Of a stretch of DNA of 64,000 nt, positions 1 to 12,000 are shown piece by piece. Under the pieces are notes generated by a model. It was not told the origin of the DNA, did no database searches, and saw only the letters and a program-made list of their open reading frames with translations. Position numbers and translations under genes: made by a program. The stretch covers positions 1,111,501 to 1,175,500 of the forward strand of contig VIIQ02000001.1 in assembly GCA_007449985.2 (NCBI GenBank). The letters run 5' to 3'. The DNA comes from Desmodesmus armatus (Eukaryota > Chlorophyta > Chlorophyceae > Sphaeropleales > Scenedesmaceae). Numbering within the stretch: position 1 is the stretch's first letter; every line of letters starts with the position of its first letter.

Positions 1-3000
1 ACAAGCGGCTAGCCCCTCCCGTGCTTACCCTTCATACATGGGTGCTATGGACACCCTGACGCTGCATTCCTGCAGCTGGTAGTCATAGGTCACCACCTGA
101 CACTCAGCTTGGTCACACAGCTTGACACACTCCACAAAGATGGTCACACCAGCAGTGACTGTCACACCCACGTCACTTGACAGAGGCAGGTAGAAACTGC
201 CGTCCGTCATTTGGGAGTACTCCGATAGACATTCTGCAGCTGAAGGCGACCCGGCGCGGGACACCGTCCTGGCCGTGAACCAGTCATTGGCTTGGTTCCT
301 GCAGGGTGGGCAAGATGCGGAGGAAGATCTTGTGTGTGGCCTTGCGCAGGTACAGGACCGGCATACCGCTATGTTATCACGTGTGCATGCATCCCAGCAG
401 GCAAACGAAAGCATGATGCATCGCACAACCCACATGCCAGAAGTGATGAGTCATCAAAGCACTATCATAATGCTCTTGAAGAGTCGAGAGTGCTGTTGCA
501 CTTTGTCCACCCACCACTCAAAGCTGAACGTGGCAGTCATGCCGGCAGCAGAGCACGCCACGCAGCCGGCGTTGATGGGGCGCCCAGCGGGCCCGTAGGT
601 TGCGTTCTCACCAACACCGCCACACAGGCTGGAGCAGCCAGTGCCTCCATATCCCGGTGAGCAAACTGGCAAGGAGAGGTGACAGATTGGGAGAGATGAG
701 CAACAGTGTTACTAACACCGGCAGACAGGGCATACAGCTGGACCATGCCGTGTGCCCTGACAGGGCCACAAAAGCTGAGACTGGAAATTGCCTGCTTCCA
801 CATCCCCTTGGAGGCCCAGTGCAGCCTGAAATGGCTCGGCATGGCAGCCAATTACTTCTTGCCCTGATGTTACGTCGATGCAAAACTGGCACATCTGGTG
901 GTGCACATGTCAGGACCAAGCATGCCGTGCTGGGCGCCACTTCTATATACTCCCCCACACCGTAACCATGCCACACCCACGTGAGCAGTCGCTGACAGAG
1001 TCAGACCCAGACTTCGGTGTGGTCAGCCCAACGCTGCATGGCTTGCAAGCAGTAGATGCATTCATCGCCAGCTGGTCATTGTAGGTGCCTGCAGGATGTA
1101 CGGCATGCATGGAAGGAGAACAAGTGAAACTCTAGTAGCATACTATGACTATATAGTATGACTATCAGAACAACTCACTATGAGATCGAGAGCGCCAGCA
1201 ATTTTGGGGTGCAGCGCCGCAAACGCGACCCCAAATGCTATGCTGCAGCCTGACTCGGTCTGGCATATACTGCACACTGTACCGGGTCCTAAGGCGTGCA
1301 GCTGCAGAGAGCAAGCCTTGCTTTGTAGGTTTAGGGTTTAGTTTGGGGTTTAGGGTTAATGGGATGTGGAAACAGGTAATAAAGGGGTGCCGGCACTTAC
1401 TCACCCGCTGGGCACAACCCCATCACTCCATTTGTCACACCGTAGCCCGGAGCAGTCCTGCAGTCTGCGGCAGTGATGCCCACACCAGGGGCAGATGTGG
1501 TGTATCCAAAGCCACAAGGACTGCAGACCTGCGGCAGTGACGCCCACACAGAAAGCAGAGGCCCTCACCGGGTGTATTAGCTCCTTGTGGGCCCCGGCGT
1601 GTCCGACCGCATATGTGTGTTGATACACCATCATACCTGATTGCAACAAGTACTTCTTGCTGCTTTGTCACAGACAGGAGGGGTACGTCACCTGTGGGCG
1701 TCTTTCAGGGCTATGCAAGCCCGCCTACATATTGTGATCTCTTTTGGTTCAGTCATCACAAAGCAGTTCTCAGGAGCACCACAGCAGAATGCGCGCCATG
1801 TTGCCAAAGCCAGCAGCAGACATGTCCACAACCTGTAAGATTGTCCAAACCCAACACGAGTTGCTGGTCTCACCTCACGATTGTTGCCAGGGTTGAAGGT
1901 CCCAGCCGCACAAGGCTGTGCCACCCTGCCGGAGAGTCCATACCCTGCACAGGTGGCACACCAGCAGGCAGTGAAAAAGCAGTGCGCAAGATCTGAGTGA
2001 GGCTCATGCCGTTTGTGCCAAGGCAAAACCCTTCAGGCTCATGCCAAATGTGCCAAGTCAAAGCCCTTCAGGCTCATGCTGATTGTGCCAAGTCAAAGCC
2101 CTTCAGGCTCATGCCGTTTGTGCCAAGTCAAAGCCAGCCAGTGATCAAATTACTGTGGATTCCACAGTGGGGTGCTTTGCCGCAAAGAAGTTCTCGGTAT
2201 GCTGGTCAACTCACGACTCCGTCCCTGCCCTCCCAGAGGCCCTATGCAGCTGACCTCACCTGGCTTGGTGACACAGGCAAGTTCACTGGCAAAGCCTCCA
2301 CTGCCATCTGCATTCCGTATAAAGTGCTGGGCGCTTGTACTGTAGGCTTTGCTTGTTGACGCAACCATGCCGTTTGGACAGGCCTTGCAGGGGTTGGGGC
2401 TCAGCCCGAATGTTGTGTTGGCCACGCCGTAGCTGTTGTCATCGCAGTTCTTTGCCCGCCAGGTGTTTGTTAGGGTATTGTAGTACAGGCCCTGCCCGGC
2501 TTGGATGTCTGTGTGGGGAACATGTGTGATAGACAGCAGCACGGAGAGTCAGCAACCACACAGGGGACATTCAATTCGCAAGGGAACGTGGGAGGCTCTG
2601 CTGTGTATGCATATCTGTGCACAGTACCAGAGTTTCTCGAGTAAATTTTTGGGCTGTACCATGAACTGATCACAAGCCCAGTGTTGAGTCATCGCTGCTC
2701 AAGCACTGCCAGAGCTCAAACAGATGCTTCAACAAGCTTCACATGTAGTCACATGCAATAGACTCGCTCTAATTGACAGTCACACCGCATGCTGCACTGC
2801 TGCGACCAAGAAGTGAGCCACTTACAGCAGTCATCTGCACTTGTCATGACAGGTACCACTACTGTTGTGCCGTTGTCCAGGTATCGGGTCAGCTGGCCTG
2901 TCTTGAGCCCTTGAAGGCCTTCACCACAGGGAGTGCAGCTGGTGGCATCGGCTGCTGGCTTCCATTCCGCCCTGAACGAAGCATCAGCACATGGTAACGT

Positions 3001-4650
3001 GGCACCATCTGCTGTGAAGTGCCCCGGAGGAGTCACTGCAGAGCACGAAAGCACAGCACAGCACAGCACAACACAGGCACAGTTCGTCGAACGTGGATGG
3101 GTTGCAGTGGGGCTAACAAGTCACGCAAAAAGATGCACATCACACACAGCCATCTTGAGCCCCCTACTGAGCAAACGAAATATGTAACTGCCAATGCTTG
3201 ACAATAGCTGGCAGCTGCACAAGTGCCACACACAACTCTTCACACCAGAGCAAAGGTTATGCTGCCTCTGGTCAAACATAATGCACTTCACTTGAACACG
3301 CTGTGCTGCCAGCAAAGGTGTCGAACACCATAGGCCACCCAAACGGATCTGACAGCTCAGCCACTGGCTGTTCAATGGCATGTTCAAGGTTGCGTACTCA
3401 CAGCACTGCCGTCTGTTGCGCCCTGCTGCTGTGTCAGCGTGCCGTCTGGACAAGGTGTGATTGTGCCAGAGGGGCCAGCCTGACTTTTAACCAGCCCGAC
3501 CTGACGGGGCGTACCTGCAACATGGGGAGCGCCAGCGATTAGAGAGAAGCGGTGACCGTTTCAGGTACTTACCACTTCAAAAGTGTACGGCACACAGTCA
3601 CTACACATACCTGATATTGAACCACAACCAATGGCCAAGCAACCGACTTGGACTAGGTGCCATGACTAGGTGCTTGTTCTGGTAGGCTAGCACATTCCAG
3701 ACTCACCGCCAAGGCACACATATGCCTGCGGGCAGATAGCTGTTGCATTGATTGCACCAGAAGCGGCAAAGCTGACTGCGTAAAAGCCAGGAAGGGCCAC
3801 TGCAGTCAGCACACAGGCAGGCAGGGGCACAGCGTGCGGTGGCGGTTGGCAAGATACCCCTCATCCCTTCCAGCGCAGCTCAAACCAAGGGTTGCTAGTT
3901 GCTGGAGCTCGAGCATCTAACTGGGAGAGCTGAATGCGGCCGAACAGCAACTGCATCATACTGCAGCCATGTACTTTGGCATGCAAGGCATGCATGGCCT
4001 TGTCATTGCTGAAGAAGCACCAACCATGCAGGTCACGCCGCCACCTGCCAGGTGGTGCATGCAGCCATAAGCCTGCTTGCAGCGGACGAGACGGTCCCCA
4101 CCTTTGCATTCAGCTTCAGAGGTTGAGGCCTCTTGCAGAGTGGTCACAGCAGGCGCACAGCTGGTGCAGTGCGCAGTGGCATTGGTGGATGTTTTCCACT
4201 CCCCCATGGGGCAGGGGGCAGCGACGCCAGGAGCTTTCAGGTAGTAGCCAGCTGGCACAACTGCAGACACAAAGCAACAAACAGGTCAGCAGTGTTTGGA
4301 GGTGTAGCTGAAGAGGGCATGATTGATTATCAGCTGGAATGCAAGCACGTGCGCAAGCAGACCGATACAGCCTGTAGGATGGCTTCCACTGGCAGCACCA
4401 CTAGCACTGCCTGTGTTTTGTTGTCCATGTATGACTCACCACATGCTGTTGGTGATGTCGCGCCGACCTTCCCACTTGTTGAGAAACCAGTGGGGCAGGG
4501 TACGCAGGCCCGCTGCTTCTTGAATCCAGGGGAGTAGGAGTCCACAGGACAGCGGGTAGCCGATGGAACACCAGCAGCATCAAAGGCGTAGAAGAAGCCT
4601 GGCACATTCACTGCATAGCAGCAGCAGCAGCAGCAGTAGGAGTGCAAGTT

Positions 4651-4685
<35 letters not shown>

Positions 4686-5707
4686 GGCAGCACACCTCAA
4701 CATGGCTGGCCTGGCCCTGCCCTGAGTTGCCCATTTGCTTGTCATACAGCAGCCAGCCTGGGTCCCTTTCCCCTTCTGCCCATGTAGCACAAGCTTGCCA
4801 GCGTTGCTGCTTGTTATTGGGAAGGCACATGGGGGGGACCCCCAGCGTTGCTGTTTGTGAGTCCCTCTGCTGGCATCCCTCAACGCCCCTCCCTCACTCA
4901 CCACAGCTCCTGATTGATGTGCTGCGCAGTCCCACCGTCGTCATGTTGCTGGGGCAAGGTTGCGCCTGGGGTGGAGCAGCGTAGCTGTATACGCTGCCTG
5001 GACAGAAGCTGCCCTTGGGACAGTCGCTGCACACGTCTTGCTTGAACGAGTACTGCCCAGCAGCACATGCTGCAGCAGCAGTAGCAGCAGCAGCAAAAGC
5101 AGCAGGCAGTCAGTTCCGTCTTCAGCCCAGAATATCTCTTGATGCCACCGTCCAGGCAGCACAGTGCTGCAACACTGTTGGGGGCAGCACAGCTGCGCTA
5201 GTGTACACATGGTATCAACACACGACTGCCAGTGGTGCTTGCCTGCCTGCCCACACAGTGTGCATGTCTTCGCCAGGGAAGGCACCCCCCCTTGCAGCAT
5301 GGTGTAAGCCCACACACTCCGGACGGACAGGCCTTGCATGGCAAAGTTTTGCAAGTGGCATTGCCATGCTCACCACACCTCCTAGCAGCTGTGGATAATG
5401 GCCTGCGGCAGGCTATCTTCTGGTGCATATGCGCATGTCCTGCAAGGGTGGGCAGGAGCTGCGCCACTGGTGACGGTGCATGCATATGTACGCAGCTGCC
5501 GAGCACCCTGCCTCCTGCTCCGCCATCCACTCACCACACAAGCCTGTGGTCTTGTCCACAAGGAGGTTGTTGCTGCATCTGGTACACCGCAGCCCTCCTT
5601 CTGTGCCTGCCTGCTGGCAGAAGCCGTCTGCACAACCATCGGGGCAAGACGCAGAGCTGCCGCCGCCTTGGAGCAACTTTCGCCCAGGCAGATGGGTGGG
5701 ATAAGAC
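1..5707 (-). CDS. Large Cys-rich extracellular protein, ephrin-receptor/GCC2-GCC3-like with PAN-like module (3' end beyond window)
   Basis: Not a named gene. Exons read 5' to 3' on the minus strand: 5707-5535, 5388-about 5255, 5069-4902, 4610-4440, 4260-4102, 3799-3707, 3514-3402, 3035-2826, 2508-2260, 1944-1879, possibly 1636-1569, 1528-1405, 1088-981, 665-515, 298-29. Almost all junctions are GT-AG and keep phase; the 3402/3035 junction does not, so an exon there is missed or misplaced. Each exon gives part of a short Cys module of the form C..CP.G.(F/Y)....C..CP.G.....G, for example CSDCPKGSFCPG (exon 5069-4902), RACVPCPTGFSTSG (4610-4440) and STACKPCSVGLTTP (1088-981). The first recognised exon carries RKLLQ before the Cys region, common just after signal peptides in green algae; the signal exon itself was not found. 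The last exon (298-29) ends in a PAN/Apple-like C..LC....C pattern. Likely secreted or surface-bound. The extracellular fold is inferred; ligand unknown. Confidence 0.82.
1330..1356 (+). repeat. Interstitial telomere-like repeat (TTTAGGG)
   Basis: Two exact TTTAGGG units (1330-1336, 1349-1355) with degenerate units between them. This is the plant/algal telomere motif, lying inside an intron (1089-1404) of the Cys-rich gene. Confidence 0.8.
2001..2139. repeat. Tandem repeat, about 35-36 bp x 4
   Basis: Four copies of a unit beginning ggctcatgc and continuing with gtgccaagtcaaagcc, starting near 2001, 2036, 2071 and 2106. It lies within an intron of the Cys-rich minus-strand gene (between exons 2508-2260 and 1944-1879). 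No coding role is visible. Confidence 0.85.
4621..4683. repeat. CAG/CTG microsatellite in intron
   Basis: Two runs of CAG separated by about 20 bp. On the minus strand they read as CTG runs close to the 3' splice site of exon 4610-4440. Confidence 0.9.
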
Positions 5708-6667
5708 CTGGGCATGAAAACGACGGCATGCAGGCAGGCAGGACACTGCAGGGTGAGCCTGACACAGTCGGTTGTTAGCATCACAAAGGTCAGCGATGGC
5801 CAGCATCCCAGCCGACAGAACCCCCCCCCCCCCATCAAGCACGCATCAAGCACGCGCAGTGTGAACAAGGCCCAGGGTTGGCTGCCAGGACCAACTATGT
5901 GGCACCTGCTTGTAGAAGCCTCGTGATGAGCAATTCAGGCCAACTCTTACAGCTCCAGGTCCAGCACCAAATGACATCGTCTAGGCATACCGCAAGATGA
6001 CCATGAGTTGTCCATTGGCTCAGAGCTGTCAGCTGGCAGGCCAAGATGGCCACTGCCGTCAGCCCTGGAAGCACTGCTCATCAGTCATCCACACGGGTGA
6101 TATCTGCTGCTGCCATGCGTGGTGGCGCTGCCATGGCTGCAGCATGCCCCAGTCCACCGTTGTCCGTACTCACCCAGCCACTGCTCGTGGTCCCAAGCCC
6201 ATCAGACAGGCAGCCAGAACTAGTAATAATAGTCTGATCCGCATCTCGCCCTGCATGCACACCACAAGCACGGCCCGGGAGGTGTGAAGACTCGAAGACG
6301 GGGCTTCTGCGATCTAGCGTGGGGCTTGGTGGCAACCCCAACAAACAAACACGGCCTTTGAGCACCCCGATAGGAGCGCTTCAGCACTACAGACGGTGAT
6401 CATGCATGCAGTTCAGTTGATCAGCACGCAGTTCACGCAGTGCATATGGGCACCGGTTTACACGCAAGCAGAAGCAAACAGGACCGATCTCACAATCCTC
6501 TGGCGCTTACTGTATCGTCAACAGGTGCACATCAAGGGGATCATAAAGTTCGGACCTGGGGGTTGCTTCTGTTTTGCCACGCAACCCACTTTTACTGCAC
6601 CTTTACCCAATACGATTACCACAAGGTATGAAAAGATAGTCTCTTGATGCACGCTACTTTCGAGACC

Positions 6668-6961
6668 TCAGCAATGGTGCTTCGGGGACTGACTTGTGCA
6701 GTTGACACTGACTTGTGCATTGGATGGCAGGAAAACGTGTGATTTGGTGTCATCGAGCAACGTTTTCCCCTCCGCATTTATGTTTACCGGCTTGAACTTC
6801 GCTCTTGTCACGTGAACCTTAGGCGCAGCAGGCTGCTCCCCAAAAAGACAAGGGCTGTCCGAGCTGCTGTCAGCGTGTGTGACATAAATGTAGGCCGATT
6901 CAAGTTTCAGCATGCACGAACTGGGCTTAGGGGCCACTGTTGGGATGTTTTCTTTTTCCAA
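6668..6961 (-). CDS. Small hypothetical ORF, 97 aa
   Basis: Not recognised. A single open frame from ATG at 6961 to a stop at 6668-6670. The protein begins MEKENIPTVAPKP, is rich in Ser/Lys/Val without low-complexity runs, and has no membrane segment or motif I know. The strand is the same as the Cys-rich gene downstream, so it could alternatively be an upstream exon of that gene or chance. Kept only because its composition differs from the repeat-driven shadow frames around it. Confidence 0.2.
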   Translation of the reverse strand: MEKENIPTVAPKPSSCMLKLESAYIYVTHADSSSDSPCLFGEQPAAPKVHVTRAKFKPVNINAEGKTLLDDTKSHVFLPSNAQVSVNCTSQSPKHHC

Positions 6962-7760
6962 CTTGAACTTCTTGCCCGCCCGTTTGCAAAAAAGGCAGGG
7001 CCGGGCGACAATGGCATTTAATTCCCTTATAATAGGGTATCTGAGTACTTCAGCGAAGTTGAAGTGGGTGCTTGGGCTGCCGTTGGGGTCCCAACTTTTT
7101 CAGGCAGGAGGCGGAGAAGAACATGATGATCATGATGGTATGGGGGCATCAAACAAGGGTATGGGGTCCAGGCATCAAAAGATACAAATGCCAGCGATTC
7201 TGAGTTGCAGAGCAGGCTTGAACTGGGTAAGCTTGCAAAGTCAATCAGGCACTCACAGCATTTGACTTAGCGTCAGTTGATGGTGCTGCCCGCCACGGCA
7301 GGGCATGGCATGGCACGGCATGACGGCAAAAGCTGTGCTCTGCATTTGGCTAACAGGTGCAAGGGAACGGCATGGGAAGTGCCAGTGGAAGCCGTCAGAC
7401 AGCTGCTGCCACCGCACGGTGGCAGCACTGCACATCCAGCAGTGTGCAGGAAAAGAAGAAAGCCAAAACATACAATACAATTGTGCTGGTAGCTTCCGGA
7501 AAACGGGGCTCCCGTTCCGTCCGCAGACCCGTCGAAGGAAGGGGGTGAGGCGAGTTCGTTGCCAGTGTTTGCTGCTGCTGTCAAACTTTGTTTATGTTTG
7601 TTTATGACAGTGTAGTTTGTTGCACTGAATATTGTAAGCTAGGGGGGCTTGCCGCCCCCCTTGCCCCCCGCTGTCTTTTCCAGTGCTGCTGCACTGCAAT
7701 GAATGCAGCCATTTGCTTTGTATGGGGACACCGATGGCAGCAGCAGCACACACAGTACTG

Positions 7761-8130
7761 GTGGCGGGGGTCCAGGGGGGCAGTCAGCCCCCCTGCCTTG
7801 CATGTTCAGGTGTTGGTGCAACCAGGGATTTTACTTGTGTCCAGGGTGGGGGTCCAGGGGGGCAGTCAGCCCCCCTGCCTTGAATGCAACAGGTACAGCA
7901 GCAGCAGCACAGTAGCAGTGTTGGTGGCGGGGGTCCAGGGGGGCAGTCAGCCCCCCTGCCTTGCATGTTCAGGTGTTGGTGCAACCAGGGATTTTACTTG
8001 TGTCCAGGGCGGGGGTCCAGGGGGCAGTCAGCCCCCCTGCCTTGAATGCAACAGGTACAGCAGCAGCAGCACAGTAGCAGTGTTGGTGGCGGGGGTCCAG
8101 GGGGGCAGTCAGCCCCCCTGCCTTGCAGGT
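7761..8130. repeat. Tandem satellite with embedded GC hairpins
   Basis: Five units at 80-82 bp spacing, each containing AGGGGGGC-AGTCA-GCCCCCCT, an 8-bp-stem, 5-base-loop hairpin. First stem bases are at 7774, 7856, 7937, 8019 (one G lost) and 8099. Two unit types alternate, one with gttcaggtgttggtgcaacc and one with a CAG run, giving a higher-order period of about 162 bp. A related GC-rich inverted motif sits at 7641-7669. The long plus-strand ORF through the array (7588-8181) is a by-product of the repeat. Confidence 0.9.
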
Positions 8131-9088
8131 TCATGTTCTACAGCAACCAAGGGCTGTATTTGCGTTGGTTGTTGGCAATAGCGCTCAAAGCTGTCATCTT
8201 TACGTCGCACTTAGACATCCACGAGGTTCCGGCCATTGCAAACTACCGGCCTGCCCATACTGCTGCTCGCAAATGCTTCCTACCTTGGCATACAATCACT
8301 GTATGGACGCATCGTATCAACCGACTGGCCCAAACACAAAAGGCTGTCGGTCACACCATTTCGAACGCGTTTTCGAACTCGAAATTCGCAACGGTATTAC
8401 ACAAAAAGTCACTCCTGGTTTCTCATTCTTTTGCCGAGCCACAGGCTCTCCGAAGGATTCTCCTTCTCCGAGGACATCACCACAGCAGATCCATCCGATG
8501 ATCGCCAGCTCCGAATGGGGCGGCATGCCATGGCCAGGATGGCTCAGCATGGATCATGAGCCTGCTGATCAGCGCAGCTTTGCATGGTGCATTGGCTCTT
8601 GCAACCAGCTTACCACGCGCTGAACAATCAAAACCCAATACGAAGCATGCAGCTGCCCCAGGATTCAGCATGCATAGCTTGAGTGGATCACTGATCTGGA
8701 ACGCCAAAACCCCGTTGCGGAATGGGGGCCCCAATTACAATATAAGACGACGCCATAACTTCTTTTTTTTCATAACTAACCCTTGACTGTTCGAAATTAC
8801 TGGCAAGACTCAGACTGGTGTTGATCCCAAAGGACCGTGTCGGAACGCTTTTCGGGGTGCTACGCCCTCCCTTCGTGACATGGGTCACACCATTCAACTG
8901 AGGATACGCACTCCAAATTGGGACGCTTCCAGCATTGCTGCTGTCTTAGTCCGGCACATGAGCACATACATGTGGGCTCCATATGTACAGCAGACCAAGC
9001 CAAAATGGCAGGTCAGCAACTGACGATGAGCAATGATGAGGATTAGTGAGGGCTGAACGAGAGTCGGTTACAACAGCTCACATCTACC

Positions 9089-12000
9089 ATGCCCCTGCGC
9101 ATCGGAGTTGATGTCGGGGTAAGCTAGCAGCAGTCCTGTCACCATGACAGACTGCACAGGCTGTGCCACCACAACACCTGGGCTGTGCACCAAGCACCAT
9201 CTGCGCAAGCAGCTTCATAGCCACAGGACATACCCTCACCCTTTGATGGGTGCTGACACCACCCGAATTTCACATGTTACATCATTGCACATCTTTCTCC
9301 ACAGGGAACAGCCACCGATGCTGTCCTGCTGGAAGGTCAGCAGCAGCCTCCCACCCTGCTTGCCAAGGCCAAAGTACCCACCATTCCAGACGTGCTGACA
9401 GGCATAGCAGCAGCACTAACGCAACTGCAGCAGCAACACCCTTCTGGCCTCCAAGCAGTCCAAGCAGTGTTCCTTGGCACAACGCAGTTTGTGAATGCAG
9501 TCGTGCAGCGGCAGGGGCTTGCAAAGGTGTTTGTGGTGCGGCTGTGTGGTACAGCCACCAAAGCCCTGCCACCCTTTCTTGGCATACCTCCTGAGCTGAA
9601 GACTGCTGTGGCAGCAGGGTACCTACTGGCTTCAGGTATGCACATGGCACCATTACTGTGATAGTGGTGCTGATGGTAATCACCATGGCAACCTGCAATG
9701 TTGCCAGTAGGGAAGTCTTCTGTAACCCCTGTCATCTACCATGATACACAGATAGCACAGGGCATGAAACAGCCATCGCGAGCTGACTGACAGCGCATTG
9801 CATACTCAACCAATACTCGATAGGAAAGCCAGGCAGTGAGTGTCTACCTCTGTTGCTGCACTGTCCCCAACATGACACACCACGACCTTCTTGTTCCCCT
9901 GTGATTCTGCGTGTAGGTGGATTGGAGTTTGATGGTGTGACGGATATCTCACACATGTGTGAGGATGATGTCACAGATGCAGCAGATCAGATCCTTCAGC
10001 TGGACGCGCAGGCTGTTGTGGTGGCAGGGGTGCACGCCACCCTCAACCCATGGCAGGAGCTGGAGTTTGAGGGGGGTTTGAGGCGGCACTTGGAGAGCAA
10101 AGCACCAGGTGTGAAGCAGGATAATGAACGCACACAACGCACATAGCTGCCATGAAGCGCAATGTTTGCACACTGCGCATTGTGGCATAACCATCACCGC
10201 CCAGGTAGCAACAAAGTTGAACCAAGTGCACAGTACATTTTCTACTACCATTCTCAATGCCATCTTACTGATCACCCAGCAGGAAGACTGCAGCTTTGTT
10301 TCTGCTTTCAGCGCATCATGGGTAGCTGTCACTGTTGTGATCCACAACATGAGGCTGCTTGCTGTTTTTTGTGTCGCTTGTTTGCAAACACCAGCATTTG
10401 TGCCGATGATCCTGAGGCATGACATCCTGGCTGCTTACGGGAGCTCAGTTGGATTGACAGACTTGTCCTGCAACTAGACCAGTGTCCTCAGCAGGTCGCC
10501 TTGTTGCTCTGCAATGGTGCTGCTGCAGGCCGTCACTGCCACATCACGCTGTCTCATCAGGTGTCAGGCCGACTGGGGCTGCTGGAGAGGGAGTCCGCTG
10601 CTGTGCTGAACGCAAGCCTGCAGGTGCGAAAGGCCCACACAGCAGCACGCTTTGAGCATGGCCGTGTGTGGATTGCGCAGCCACAGGGTTTTGTCATGGG
10701 TTTGCTGCGATCACATGGACCGCGGGAAAGGGCGGGCGTGTGCAGTTTGCGCTCAGGGCATGTATCCTGATGGTGGTGTGAGGACCTGATGTTGCAGTAG
10801 GTGTAGAAACTGCGGTCGTGTGCGCCATGCAGGTGCTGACTGATCGGGTCTGCACACGGGGAACGTGGTTGCATTGGTTGTACAACACATGTGTGTGTGC
10901 CAGGGATACAGATGCTTTGCCAGCGGCTGGTGTTGTTCACCAACACACCTCAAACCCCATCTGCGGCAGCACAGGTTACATGTGAGATGTTCTTGCGAGG
11001 GAGCGAGGCCAACAAACACAGTCATGCAGCTGTGCTGTTGCACTTGGTTGCCTTTTGTACAATCAGGCATGCAGCACCAACAATAAATTTGTTTGCTCAT
11101 GTCAAGTATCACACCATCCCTCCCTATTTATGTCTGTGCTGTTGTTTTCCCAGCCCCTTGCTGCAGCTGTCATTCCCAGCTGCCGTGCTGCCCTTGACAC
11201 TATTGAGGGGCTGAAGGGCGTTCCGCTGTACCTTTCAGGTAGGGTTGCTGCTGCAGCTTCAGGGTCTGTCCCCAGGGGGCCTAGTAGGTGTGTTGGGCGG
11301 CGTACAGCCAGTATGTTGTGGCATGGATTTTTTGGCTTTGACAGACAGCTGTGATGTCACATCCGATGCTAGGCTATGCATGCAACTGAAAGCAACACGC
11401 TGGATACCCATCCTGCTTTACTGCAGGAAACGATGGCACGCTGATCACCTCAGCACAGGCGCAGCAGCACCCCATCCTGACCTTCAAGAGCGGCCCAGTG
11501 AACGCACTGAGGGGTGCTGCTGCTTTGACCGGTTTGACCAATGCCCTGGTCATGGACATTGGAGGCACAACCACTGACACAGCTGCTGTTGTGGCGGGGC
11601 TGCCACGCATGTCTGGCAGTTTGTGTGACATCTGTGGTGTGACCACCAGTTTCAGGTAGGTGTGAGGTCAGGCACCTGCAAGTGCAAAGACACTGGGCGT
11701 TTTCTGCAGGTTGGAAGTTGTATGCTCAGGGTGTGTATGGCTATCAAACGCCCCTCTTGTGCCCTTTGCTAGAGCTGGCCAATTGTCAAGGTGGCAACAT
11801 GTCTGTGACGGGGGGCACTAGTCACCCAAAGTGTGCTTGGCTCTGGACTACCTTTGGGTCTCAAGGAGCCAGCAACTCACAGGGTTCACATCAGACAGCC
11901 CTCCTCATGTGTGGCCCTTGCCACCATTTTGTGACCTTGCAGGATGCCTTTGGTGTCTTCAATTGGCCTTGGCGGAGGGTCGATAGTGTCTTTGCACACC

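Larger units (their letters stand above)
5708..9088. other. Region without a confident gene
   Basis: Between the first recognised exon of the Cys-rich gene and the start of the hydantoinase gene. It may hold the unseen signal-peptide exon of the former. A minus ORF at 6961-6668 (97 codons, begins MEKENIPTVAPKP) has an ordinary composition and could be a small gene or a first exon, but matches nothing I recognise. A C-run sits at 5821-5833 and a hairpin satellite at 7761-8130. The remaining ORFs overlap in several frames and look non-coding. Confidence 0.5.

Noticed and set aside
7588..8181. 197-codon plus ORF with repeated GGGPGG-type peptides
   Set aside because: The coding appearance comes from the hairpin satellite; other frames on both strands are equally open.
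8720..8733. GGGGGCCCCAATT, identical to part of the TIR at 49.5 kb
   Set aside because: Thirteen bases only, no matching inverted end nearby; too short to call an element.
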